Shown here: positions 56,221-64,000 of the stretch, one piece after another
How positions within the stretch are numbered: the first letter of the stretch is position 1
How the letters are laid out: every line of letters begins with the position of its first letter
From: Polyangiaceae bacterium
Lineage (GTDB): Bacteria; Myxococcota_A; Polyangia; Polyangiales; Polyangiaceae
NCBI GenBank assembly: GCA_029266615.1
Contig: JAQSWN010000025.1
Location: 23,999-87,998, forward strand
Direction: 5' to 3'
Length of the DNA stretch: 64,000 nt
Notes under the pieces: generated by a model
What the model was told of the DNA's origin: nothing
What the model saw: the letters and a program-made list of their open reading frames with translations, nothing else
Database searches by the model: none
Translations under genes and position numbers: made by a program

Positions 56221-56625
56221 TCAGGGCTTCCACCACAGTAGGGTGCCGAGCAATGGGCCCTGCGCGAGAAAGATTGAGAGCAGCAATCCATGCAACGTGC
56301 GCAGTCGTCGGGGCCAGGCGAGGCTCAATGCTCGCAGCTGACGGTACAGGCGCCAGCTCCAAAAGGCCGCGAGTAGCGAGGCAAGCTCGCGCGCCGTGCC
56401 GGCACGGAACACGTCTTCGGGGCGCAGCGCGAGCAGCAGACCGAGCGTCGTCGGCAGCGCGACCGAAGCGACGGCCATATTGTGCAGCACCGCCGCCATC
56501 AACGGCGGTTGATCGGCCAGGAAGCGACGCAGATCGAGGCCACGAGAGCTCGCCAGCAAGAATGTCAGGGGCGGCTGCAGCACGTGCGACCACCCGATCC
56601 AACGAACCAGCTCGGTTTCGCTCAT
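56221..56625 (-). CDS. Small multi-TM membrane protein
   Basis: MSETELVRWIGWSHVLQPPLTFLLASSRGLDL...ALPTTLGLLLALRPEDVF...LHGLLLSIFLAQGPLLGTLLWWKP; overlaps TPP-enzyme stop by ATGA. Confidence 0.6.
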   Translation of the reverse strand: MSETELVRWIGWSHVLQPPLTFLLASSRGLDLRRFLADQPPLMAAVLHNMAVASVALPTTLGLLLALRPEDVFRAGTARELASLLAAFWSWRLYRQLRALSLAWPRRLRTLHGLLLSIFLAQGPLLGTLLWWKP

Positions 56626-57722
56626 GCGCGTGACTCTCCGAGGGTGAGGAAGCGATCCCCGGCCGGGATTGACGCGAGCGGATCGATGCGCGCTTCGATG
56701 AGGACCGGGCCGGGGCCGCGAAGGCCTTCGGAGACGGCTCGCTGCAGCGTTCGAACGTCGGTGGCGACCACCCCGTGGGCCCCGAAGCTCTCCGCGAGGC
56801 GCGCGAAGCTAGGTGGTCGCCGCCAGCGCCACGCGGACTCCGGGACCTGCAGGCCCTGTTGCGCGATCCCGGCGCCGATGAACGCGCCCCCGCCATTGGC
56901 CCACACGACGACCACGTAGCGATCGAGCCCGAGCTCGACGGCAGTGTGGAGCTCGGCCGGAACCATCAGTTGGCCCCAGTCTCCCACCAGCGCCAGCGTT
57001 GGTAGACTGGACGCGAGCCGCACGCCCAAAGAAGCTAGAACCGCCTCGCCCATGCACGCGCTCTGCTCGACGCTGGAGAATGCTCGTTGCGCAGGCGTGA
57101 GGCGCCACTGCTCATAGCAGTAGAGCGCCGCGGAGGTGACGTCGAGGCAAACCCGAACGCGCTCGGGAAGCGCAGCTTCTATTGCCAGCGCGGCGTCCTC
57201 TGGGTGCATGTGCTCCGACCGAAGCGTGAGATGTTTGCCGCGAGCTCGCGGTGGCAGGGGGTCGGACCACGCCGGTCGCGCCCCGCGCAGGCCTCCGGTC
57301 AGCCGCGTACGCAATCGCGTCAGAATCTCCTCGATAGGCCCGACAATCGCGATTTCGGGCTCCCGCTTACGACCCAGGCACACGTCGCTGTCGATGACTT
57401 GAATGACCGTGCGCCCTGCGAGCCCCTCGCCGAGCCGGCACGTGAATTCGCTCAGGTCGCTCACCGCCAAGACGAGGTCGGCGCGCTCCAAGGTGTGCCG
57501 GGCGTGCGGCGACGCGCCGAAGCTATAGACCCCGCAAGATCGCCGCCCGTCAATCACCGACAGCGCATCAGGCGTAGTGGCCAGGGGGGCGCCGAGCAAG
57601 TCCGCGAGCTCCAGCAATACGGCGCGAGCGTTCGAGCCTTGGGGGCCCACGAGGATCACCGGTCGACTGGCCATGAGCAGCAACTCCACCGCACGCTCAA
57701 TCATCGTCGTCATGGGCGTCAT
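56622..57722 (-). CDS. TPP-dependent enzyme, central + PP domains (acetolactate synthase-like), split subunit 2
   Basis: MTPMTTMIERAVELLLMASRPVILVGPQGSNARAVLLELADLLGAPLATTPDA...; PP motif LALVGDWGQLMVPAELHTAVELGLDRYVVVVWANGGGAFIGAG. Confidence 0.8.
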   Translation of the reverse strand: MTPMTTMIERAVELLLMASRPVILVGPQGSNARAVLLELADLLGAPLATTPDALSVIDGRRSCGVYSFGASPHARHTLERADLVLAVSDLSEFTCRLGEGLAGRTVIQVIDSDVCLGRKREPEIAIVGPIEEILTRLRTRLTGGLRGARPAWSDPLPPRARGKHLTLRSEHMHPEDAALAIEAALPERVRVCLDVTSAALYCYEQWRLTPAQRAFSSVEQSACMGEAVLASLGVRLASSLPTLALVGDWGQLMVPAELHTAVELGLDRYVVVVWANGGGAFIGAGIAQQGLQVPESAWRWRRPPSFARLAESFGAHGVVATDVRTLQRAVSEGLRGPGPVLIEARIDPLASIPAGDRFLTLGESRA

Positions 57723-58309
57723 GGGGCGTCGCTCCTCTGCACGGCCAGCGGCACGTTGACGTGGACCGGCCTTTGGCTCGCCGCAGCCAGCGCGACGCCG
57801 CGCCGCAGCGCCCGTACGGCGAGCTCGGGCGTGGTCGCGTCGAAGCTCCAAGCCGTTAGTGCGCGCGTTACCTGAGTGACGGATGGCCCGTCCCAACCCT
57901 CTCCGGCCTGAACACTGCCACAGCCGACACCCGCGACCTCTCCGGAGATCACCACCACGGGGCGCCGATTCACGAACGCCGCGTGCAGCGCTTGCATCAG
58001 CCCGTAAACGCCTACGGAGGTGATGACCAAACACAGCGTGGGCCGCCCGGACTCCCAGGCGATCCCGTTCGCGAGAAACCCTGCCCCGAGCTCCGACCGC
58101 GTCGGAATCGGCCGATAGCCGAGCGCGTAGGCGGCTTCGAGCCAGGGCATGTCATTGCCCCCTGCGACGACGGGCATGAGGCTGTGGACTTGCGCGCGGA
58201 CCTGATCGAGGGCCGCGAGCGCTACATTGCGCGGTCGACTCGCGACTTGCGTGGGAAGAGCGAGCGTCTTCGAGGCGACCGGCGTCGCTCGAGCGGTTGG
58301 AGGGACCAT
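57719..58309 (-). CDS. TPP-dependent enzyme PYR domain (acetolactate synthase-like), split subunit 1
   Basis: NDMPWLEAAYALGYRPIPTRSELGAGFLANGIAWESGRPTLCLVITSVGVYGLMQALHAAFVNRRPVVVISGEV...RPVHVNVPLAVQ; catalytic-type Glu in RSELGAG; overlaps subunit 2 by ATGA. Confidence 0.8.
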   Translation of the reverse strand: MVPPTARATPVASKTLALPTQVASRPRNVALAALDQVRAQVHSLMPVVAGGNDMPWLEAAYALGYRPIPTRSELGAGFLANGIAWESGRPTLCLVITSVGVYGLMQALHAAFVNRRPVVVISGEVAGVGCGSVQAGEGWDGPSVTQVTRALTAWSFDATTPELAVRALRRGVALAAASQRPVHVNVPLAVQRSDAP

Positions 58310-58384
58310 GCCGTATACAGAACCGCCACGAGGGGTCCGGTTACGCCGCAGGCAACGTCGATAAAAAGTGCTATCGGGTCGAGC

Positions 58385-59257
58385 ATGACGCCCCCCGCCT
58401 CACTTCCGTCCGTCTTCGCTCCCGGTAACGTCGCGGTGATCACCGGCGCGGCGAGCGGCATTGGTTTGGCCGCAGCCAAAAGGTTCGTGCAGCTGGACAT
58501 GTTGGTCGTCTTGGCGGACCTGCCTGGCCCCGCGCTGACGGGCGCCGCGCAGCAAGTTGCGGCGCTCGGCGACGTGCAAAACGTGCTGGCCATGCCGACG
58601 GACGTGACCCGCGCCGGGGACCTGCTGCTACTCCGTGAAGCGACGACCGAGCGGTTCGGCCCGGTGTCGGTGCTCATGAACAACGCGGGGGTGGGCAACA
58701 ATCCAGGTTTGCCTTGGGAGAACGGCGCGGCGTGGAAGGCGCTCGTGGACGTGAACCTCTGGGGGGTAGTGCACGGAGTGGAGGCGTTCGTGCCGGCGAT
58801 GCTGGCAGCGGACAAGCCGGCGCTCGTCATCAACACGGGCTCGAAGCAGGGCATCACGAGCCCGCCCGGCAACTCCGCCTACAACATGTCCAAGGCGGCG
58901 CTCCGCAACTTCACGGAGTCGCTGGCGCACGCGCTGCGCAGCGCGGCTCCCGGGCGTGTGACCGCTCATCTGCTGATTCCAGGCTTCACGCATACGGGCA
59001 TGACGGGCGCGGTGGAGAAGCCGGCCGCGGCGTGGACGAGCGCGCAAGTGGTGGAGTTCATGCTGGAGAGCCTTTCGCGCGGCGACTTTTACATCCTCTG
59101 CCCTGACGGCGCCGTAGACCGCAAGACGGACGAGCTGCGGATGCAGTGGTCCATCGACGACCTGATCAAGAACCGGCCCGCCCTCTCGCGCTGGCATCCA
59201 GACTACGAAGCGGCTTTTGCCGAGTACATCGCGCGGAACACGGAGCAAGCGCGGTGA
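58385..59257 (+). CDS. SDR family oxidoreductase
   Basis: VAVITGAASGIGLAAAKRF; LMNNAGVG; INTGSKQGITSPPGNSAYNMSKAALRNF. Confidence 0.93.
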   Translation: MTPPASLPSVFAPGNVAVITGAASGIGLAAAKRFVQLDMLVVLADLPGPALTGAAQQVAALGDVQNVLAMPTDVTRAGDLLLLREATTERFGPVSVLMNNAGVGNNPGLPWENGAAWKALVDVNLWGVVHGVEAFVPAMLAADKPALVINTGSKQGITSPPGNSAYNMSKAALRNFTESLAHALRSAAPGRVTAHLLIPGFTHTGMTGAVEKPAAAWTSAQVVEFMLESLSRGDFYILCPDGAVDRKTDELRMQWSIDDLIKNRPALSRWHPDYEAAFAEYIARNTEQAR

Positions 59258-59895
59258 TCCTGTACCACTTCACGACCTCCCCGTTTTCGCGGCGGGTGCG
59301 GCTCGCGCTCGCGCACAAGAAGCTGTCGGCGGAGTTGCGTGACGCCCGCGCCGTGGCCGAGCATCGCGCGGAGGTCAACCGCCTGAATCCGCTGCACACC
59401 GTACCCGTCCTGGTGGACGGCGAAGTCGTGGTCAGCGACTCCACCGCCATTCTCCACTACCTCGAGCGTAAGTTCCCGGATCCGCCGCTCTGGCCGGGCG
59501 GTATCACCGGCGCAGAGACGTTTGCCGTGATGGCGCTCTGCGATGCGGTCTCGAACATCTTGAGTGACTGCGGAATGCGCTATCACGCCCTCAGCGGAGA
59601 CCCGCAATTTCCCCAGGTGCGAGACCTAGTCGTCGGTCGCGCTCAGCGCGCGCTCGAGGCGCTTTCGGCTCGCGTCGCGGCGCGCGGTCTCGGTCGCCCC
59701 CTGTGCGGGACCAGCTGGAGTGCGGCGGACATGTCCGTGTACTGTTTGGTCACTTGGCTGACGGGCCTTCCGGTGCGAGCCGCGAGCTTCGCTCCGGCCG
59801 CACAGGTGCTGTCGCTCGGCTGGTCGCTGCCGGTCGCGCTCACGGCCTGGGCAGAGCAGCACCACACCCGCTCGGACGTGGTCGCTTTAGGCTAA
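59254..59895 (+). CDS. Glutathione S-transferase family protein
   Basis: VILYHFTTSPFSRRVRLALAHKKLSAELRDARAVAEHRAEVNRLNPLHTVPVLVDGEVVVSDSTAILHYLERKFPDPPLWPG; GTGA overlap with the SDR gene. Confidence 0.92.
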   Translation: MILYHFTTSPFSRRVRLALAHKKLSAELRDARAVAEHRAEVNRLNPLHTVPVLVDGEVVVSDSTAILHYLERKFPDPPLWPGGITGAETFAVMALCDAVSNILSDCGMRYHALSGDPQFPQVRDLVVGRAQRALEALSARVAARGLGRPLCGTSWSAADMSVYCLVTWLTGLPVRAASFAPAAQVLSLGWSLPVALTAWAEQHHTRSDVVALG

Positions 59896-59910
59896 AAAAG
59901 CCGAAGCAAT
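59884..59910 (+). terminator. Candidate stem-loop at the GST stop codon
   Basis: GCTTtaGGCTaaaaaAGCCgAAGC followed by AATTTA. Confidence 0.4.
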
Positions 59911-59951
59911 TTAGACGGTTAGGGGAAAGTTTCGAAATTCGAGCCGCGCGC

Positions 59952-59978
59952 TGTCGAGAATGGCGCGCCCGCTCCGAC
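59952..59978 (+). promoter_or_regulatory. Candidate ECF42-type autoregulatory promoter
   Basis: TGTCGA (59952-59957) - 17 nt - CGAC (59975-59978), just upstream of the DGPF gene at 60002; agrees with the motif I recall for ECF42 promoters (TGTCGA / CGA or T C). Confidence 0.5.
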
Positions 59979-60001
59979 GTCTCAGCGAAAGAAGGTCCGA
60001 A

Positions 60002-60403
60002 ATGAAGTTCATGTTGATGATGAATGCGCCGCGCGGTGATGGTGACTACGGCGTGAAGAACTGGACGATGGACGAGCTGAAGGCTCATGTCGGCTTCATG
60101 AAGGAGCTCAACGTCGACCTGCGAAAAGAAGGCGTGTTAGTCACGGCGGAGGGGCTGGCGCCGCCGGGGCAGGCTCGCTTGGTGCGTGCCTCCGCCAAGG
60201 ACGGCTCTCCGGAGGTGACGGACGGCCCATTCGCGGAAGCCAAGGAGTTCTTGGCCGGCTACTGGATCGTGGACGTGGAGAGCCCGGAGCAGGCGTACGC
60301 GATCGCGGGACGCGTCTCCGGAGCGCCGGGCCCGGGCGGCAAGCCCATCCGGATCGCGGTCGAGGTGCGTGAGGTCATGTGCAGTCCGCCGGTGGAGCCG
60401 TAA
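60002..60403 (+). CDS. YCII-related / DGPF-domain protein
   Basis: MKFMLMMNAPRGDGDYGVKNWTMDELKAHVGFMKELNVDL...VTDGPFAEAKEFLAGYWIVDVESPEQAYAIAGRVS. Confidence 0.93.
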   Translation: MKFMLMMNAPRGDGDYGVKNWTMDELKAHVGFMKELNVDLRKEGVLVTAEGLAPPGQARLVRASAKDGSPEVTDGPFAEAKEFLAGYWIVDVESPEQAYAIAGRVSGAPGPGGKPIRIAVEVREVMCSPPVEP

Positions 60404-61650
60404 GGTTGAGTGAAGTCGGCGAGCACTTGCTGCGAGACCTTGCGCCGCAGGTGCTGGGCGCCGTGGTCCGGCGCTACCGCGACTTCGAAGCTGCGGAGGA
60501 TGCCGTGCAGGAAGCGCTCCTCGCGGCGTCCACGACGTGGCCGCGCGACGGCGTGCCGGAAAATCCGCGGGCGTGGCTGATTCAGGTCGCGGCGCGGCGC
60601 ATCACGGACCAGCTACGCTCGGAGATCGCGCGGCGGCGCCGGGAAACGGTGCTCGCCGTCAGCGCCGAGGACGACTTCGCCCCCTCCCCCGATTCGGAGC
60701 ATGAGCCGGAGAAGGAAGACACGCTGCTCCTGCTGTTCATGTGCTGTCATCCCTCGTTGACGCGCACGTCGGCAATCGCGCTCACGCTGCGCGCGGTGGC
60801 AGGCCTCACCACCGCCGAGATCGCGCACGCTTTCATGGTGCCAGAACCGACGATGGCTCAGCGCATCAGCCGGGCCAAGCAGCTAGTCAAGAAGAGCGGT
60901 GCGGGCTTCCAGATGCCGACCGCGGACCAGCGTGGCGAGCGGCTGAGCGCGGTGTTGCACGTGCTTTACCTCATCTTCAACGAAGGTTATTCCAGCAGCA
61001 GCGGGGATGCGCTTTCGCGCGTGGATCTCTCGAGCGAAGCGATTCGGCTTGCGCGCGGCGTGCAGCAGCTCTTGCCGAACGATCCCGAAGTCGCGGGGCT
61101 GCTCGCGCTCATGCGGCTGACGGACGCGCGCCGCCGAGCCCGTACGGGGCTGGACGGCGAGCTCATCCCGCTCGACGAACAAGATAGGAGCCTTTGGGAC
61201 CGCGAGGCCATCGCGGAGGGCGTACAGCTGGTGACGCAGGCGCTGTCGCGAGGAGCGGTCGGCGCCTATCAGCTGCAAGCGGCGATCGCGGCGTGCCACG
61301 ACGAAGCGGCGAGCACGCAGTCTACGGACTGGCCGCAGATCCTGGCGCTCTATGGATTGCTGGAGCGCGTTTCCGGTGACAACCCGATGCTCACGTTGAA
61401 CCGCGCGGTAGCCCTCGCGATGGTGGAGGGCCCCCAAGCCGCGCTGCGCTTGCTGGAGCCGCTGAGCCTGGACGCGCGGGTCGCGACGCACCATCGCCTC
61501 TCTGCGGTACGCGGCCACCTCTGCGAAATGTCCGGCCAGCACGCGCTAGCGGTGACTCACTATCAAGACGCCGCTGCGCACACCGCGAGCACGCCGGAGC
61601 GAAACTACCTGCTGATGAAGGCCGCGCGCTTGCGCGACCAAGCACGCTGA
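60379..61650 (+). CDS. ECF RNA polymerase sigma factor, ECF42-like (DUF6596 extension)
   Basis: LLRDLAPQVLGAVVRRYRDFEAAEDAVQEALLAASTTWP...TTAEIAHAFMVPEPTMAQRISRAKQ...HVLYLIFNEGYSSSSGD; real start may be TTG at 60406. Confidence 0.93.
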   Translation: MQSAGGAVRLSEVGEHLLRDLAPQVLGAVVRRYRDFEAAEDAVQEALLAASTTWPRDGVPENPRAWLIQVAARRITDQLRSEIARRRRETVLAVSAEDDFAPSPDSEHEPEKEDTLLLLFMCCHPSLTRTSAIALTLRAVAGLTTAEIAHAFMVPEPTMAQRISRAKQLVKKSGAGFQMPTADQRGERLSAVLHVLYLIFNEGYSSSSGDALSRVDLSSEAIRLARGVQQLLPNDPEVAGLLALMRLTDARRRARTGLDGELIPLDEQDRSLWDREAIAEGVQLVTQALSRGAVGAYQLQAAIAACHDEAASTQSTDWPQILALYGLLERVSGDNPMLTLNRAVALAMVEGPQAALRLLEPLSLDARVATHHRLSAVRGHLCEMSGQHALAVTHYQDAAAHTASTPERNYLLMKAARLRDQAR

Positions 61651-62493
61651 TCAGACGCCGTGAGCCTTGAGCCAAGCCGCCAGGCGCTTGAAGCCGTCCT
61701 CGGCGTCTTCCTTGCGGTAGCTCGGGCGGTAATCGGCCGCGAAGGCGTGACCGGCCTCGGGGTAGACGTGAATCTCGGCCTGCTTGGCGGCTGCGCTCCC
61801 GCTCTCGAGCGCGCTCTTCATTTGCTCGAGCCCTTCCACCGGAATGCCTTGATCTTTGCCGCCGTATAGCCCGAGTACGGGAGCCTTTAGCTCGCCCACG
61901 AGGTCGATCGGGCTTTTGGGATGCAGTGGATCCTTATCGCCGACGACTTTTCCATACCAGGCGACGCCAGCTTTGACCCTCGGTTGGTGCGCGGCGTACA
62001 GCCACGTGATGCGGCCGCCCCAGCAAAAACCCGTGATCGCAAGGCGCGAAGCGTCCGCTTCGGCTTGCCTCGACGCCCACGCCACGGTGGCGTCCAGATC
62101 GCCCGCGACCTGCGCGTCCGACGCTTGGGAGACAATCTGGGCCCGGAGCTGGCTGATGTCGGCGATTTTCGTAGCGTCCCCGTGCCGCGCGAACAGATCC
62201 GGTGCGATCGCCAGGTAACCGAGCTTGGCGAAGCGCCGGCACATGTCTTTGATGTGCTCGTGCACCCCGAAGATCTCGTGGACGACGAGCAGCACCGGCA
62301 GCTTGTTCTTCGGGCTGCCCTTGGGATACGCGCGGTAGGCGGGGATATCACCGGCCGCGGTAGCAATTTTTACGTCCCCTGCTTCCAAACCCTGGGCACT
62401 CGTGGCGAGCACCGTGGTGGCAATCGGAACGACCGCGAGCGCGAAGCCGCTGCTGAGGCCGTGCTTGATGAGGTCGCGTCGCGAAGCCACCAT
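61651..62493 (-). CDS. Dienelactone hydrolase family protein, exported
   Basis: MVASRRDLIKHGLSSGFALAVVPIATTVLA; LLVVHEIFGVHEHIKDMCRRFAKLGYLAIAPDLFARHGDAT...ITGFCWGGRITWLYAA. Confidence 0.93.
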   Translation of the reverse strand: MVASRRDLIKHGLSSGFALAVVPIATTVLATSAQGLEAGDVKIATAAGDIPAYRAYPKGSPKNKLPVLLVVHEIFGVHEHIKDMCRRFAKLGYLAIAPDLFARHGDATKIADISQLRAQIVSQASDAQVAGDLDATVAWASRQAEADASRLAITGFCWGGRITWLYAAHQPRVKAGVAWYGKVVGDKDPLHPKSPIDLVGELKAPVLGLYGGKDQGIPVEGLEQMKSALESGSAAAKQAEIHVYPEAGHAFAADYRPSYRKEDAEDGFKRLAAWLKAHGV

Positions 62494-62677
62494 GGGCCGA
62501 GGTTAGCCCGCGCCGTCGAGCCATACACGGAGATTCACTCGCGGCGGAGCGCGTCTCCGGGGAGAACGTCGAGGTCCGCTAGCGGCAAGGGAATTGTCTT
62601 TGCCGAGAGAGGCAGTGGGGCCATACTTCCGCTCGGCTGCGGACTGGTCCTGACCGGCCGAGCCAGAAAACGGGAAG

Positions 62678-64000
62678 ATGGGGCGCGATAGCTCTACCCA
62701 AGGACCGGCCGACGAGGTTCGGAAACTCCAAGATCGCTTGCGCGCGATCTCCGATGTAACCCGTCGCTTCGCGGAAGAGACGACGGACTACGCGCGCCTT
62801 CTGGACACGGTCGCCGAAACGCTGGGGGACACCCTGCGCGACAGCTGCATGGTGTTCCTGCTGGACGACTCGCAGCAGTCCGTCACGGCCGTCGCCATGC
62901 ACGCGCCGGATCCGCACGTGCTGAGGGAGTTCCGAGACAGCTTCCGCGACCGAAAGATTCCGCTCGCCGCTCAGCCGTCATTCCATCGGGTCATCACGAG
63001 CGGTGAGCCGATCCTGGCGCCACGGCTTTCCGCTACCACCGAGTCGAGTCCGGAGCGGGCGCGCTGGCAGGAGAAGCTCGGGTTGCACAGCGCGCTGCTC
63101 GTTCCGCTGCAGGTGCAAGGTCGCTCGCTCGGCATCCTGTCGTTGGCTCGCTTCCGACCGGAGTCGCCGCCGTTCGACGAGCAGGATCAGGAGCTCGCGC
63201 AGAACCTCGCCGACCACGCCGCGCTCGCGCTCGAAAATGCCCGGCTGTTCGCGGCCGCCGAGCAGATGACGGCCGCCGTGCATCGGTCCGAGGAAGCCCG
63301 GCGCCAGTTCATCGAAGCGAGCCCCATCGCGCGCTTCGTGATCGCGGTCAAAGATTTCCGCGTCGTGGAGGTGAACGAAGCCGCGCTCGCACTTTACGGC
63401 TACACGCGAGAAGAGTTTCTGGCGCTGAGCCTGGATGACTTGCGACACCCAGACGATCGAGAGCGGCTGGTGGCGGCGCTGGATGCGGCGGGCGACGAGC
63501 ATACCGCCGGGCTCGCCAAGCACCGACGCCGAGACGGGGCGGTTCTGTTCGTGGAAGGTAGCAGTCAACTCTCCACCTACCGCGGGGAGCCGGCCCGCTT
63601 CGTAGTGCTGTCGGATCAGACGAAGCGCGTGCGCGCGGAGCAGGAGCGCGACCAAACCGCGGAGCGACTGCGCACCACGCTGGACAGCATGAAAGAGGGG
63701 TACACGATCATGGATCGTAGCCTCCGCTATGTGTACGTGAACCGCGCCGGCGCCGAGCAAACGCACCTAACCCGCGAAGAGCTGCTCGGCCGCACGCCGG
63801 TGGACCTTTACCCGGGCTTCGAAGGAACCCCCATTCACCAAGCACTGCAAGGGGCGTTGGACACGGGGCAGCCCCAGCGGGTCGAGAATCGGTTCCTGCA
63901 TAGCGACGGGGAGACCGGCTTTTTCGAGCTCAACATTCAGCCGGTTCCGGAGGGGTTGGTCGTGCTGTCCGTGGACCAGACCGACCAGCGCCGCGCGGAG
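62678..64000 (+). CDS. GAF + multi-PAS sensor protein (probable histidine kinase), C-terminus cut by window edge
   Basis: Not in ORF track (edge). MGRDSSTQGPADEVRKLQDRLRAISDVTRRFAEETTDYARLLDTVAETLGDTL...; PAS AVKDFRVVEVNEAALALYGYTREEFLALSLDDLRHPDD and SLRYVYVNRAGAEQTHLTREELLGRTPVDLYPG. Confidence 0.88.
   Translation, partial: MGRDSSTQGPADEVRKLQDRLRAISDVTRRFAEETTDYARLLDTVAETLGDTLRDSCMVFLLDDSQQSVTAVAMHAPDPHVLREFRDSFRDRKIPLAAQPSFHRVITSGEPILAPRLSATTESSPERARWQEKLGLHSALLVPLQVQGRSLGILSLARFRPESPPFDEQDQELAQNLADHAALALENARLFAAAEQMTAAVHRSEEARRQFIEASPIARFVIAVKDFRVVEVNEAALALYGYTREEFLALSLDDLRHPDDRERLVAALDAAGDEHTAGLAKHRRRDGAVLFVEGSSQLSTYRGEPARFVVLSDQTKRVRAEQERDQTAERLRTTLDSMKEGYTIMDRSLRYVYVNRAGAEQTHLTREELLGRTPVDLYPGFEGTPIHQALQGALDTGQPQRVENRFLHSDGETGFFELNIQPVPEGLVVLSVDQTDQRRAE

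Overview
This 64 kb high-GC window looks like a myxobacterial (Myxococcota, probably Polyangiales) chromosome segment. The support is Gly/Ser-rich lipoprotein linkers, a MYXO-CTERM-like tail (C-x-C, TM helix, Arg cluster), ECF sigma/STPK pairs and an AgmX-like C-terminus. No rRNA, tRNA, CRISPR array, IS element or prophage was recognised. Main content: an edge MFS-like transporter; SRPBCC + DGPF/YCII + ECF42-type sigma locus; RND efflux pair with a divergent two-component system; nirB/nirD nitrite reductase locus; ArgD-like aminotransferase; EAL-type response regulator; MsrB-MsrA fusion; a secreted metalloprotease / HmuY-like lipoprotein / trypsin-like protease cassette with overlapping start and stop codons, divergent from a two-domain HmuY-like gene; catalase-like and DUF2252 proteins; a large PQQ-type sugar dehydrogenase with PKD and PA14 domains; a SASA-type esterase; an ABC exporter; a porin / ThuA / sugar isomerase cluster; a DUF1552/DUF1592 pair; a ferritin-like/4Fe-4S/2xCDGSH fusion; LysR; STPK + ECF sigma; AraC; a TPP enzyme split over two ORFs; SDR + GST; a second DGPF/ECF42 locus; a dienelactone hydrolase; and an edge GAF/PAS sensor. 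The most useful non-annotated signal is a set of gene fossils: an emrA/emrB/NtrC graveyard at 14.59-15.2 kb, a DGPF-family tail after the first ECF42 gene, a frameshifted Cys-rich protein, a frameshifted EamA gene, an AraC-GyrI internal deletion and a DUF1772 chimera. The best candidate for an undescribed functional unit is the protease/HmuY-like/protease cassette at 22.2-26.4 kb. All family calls were made by eye without database searches.
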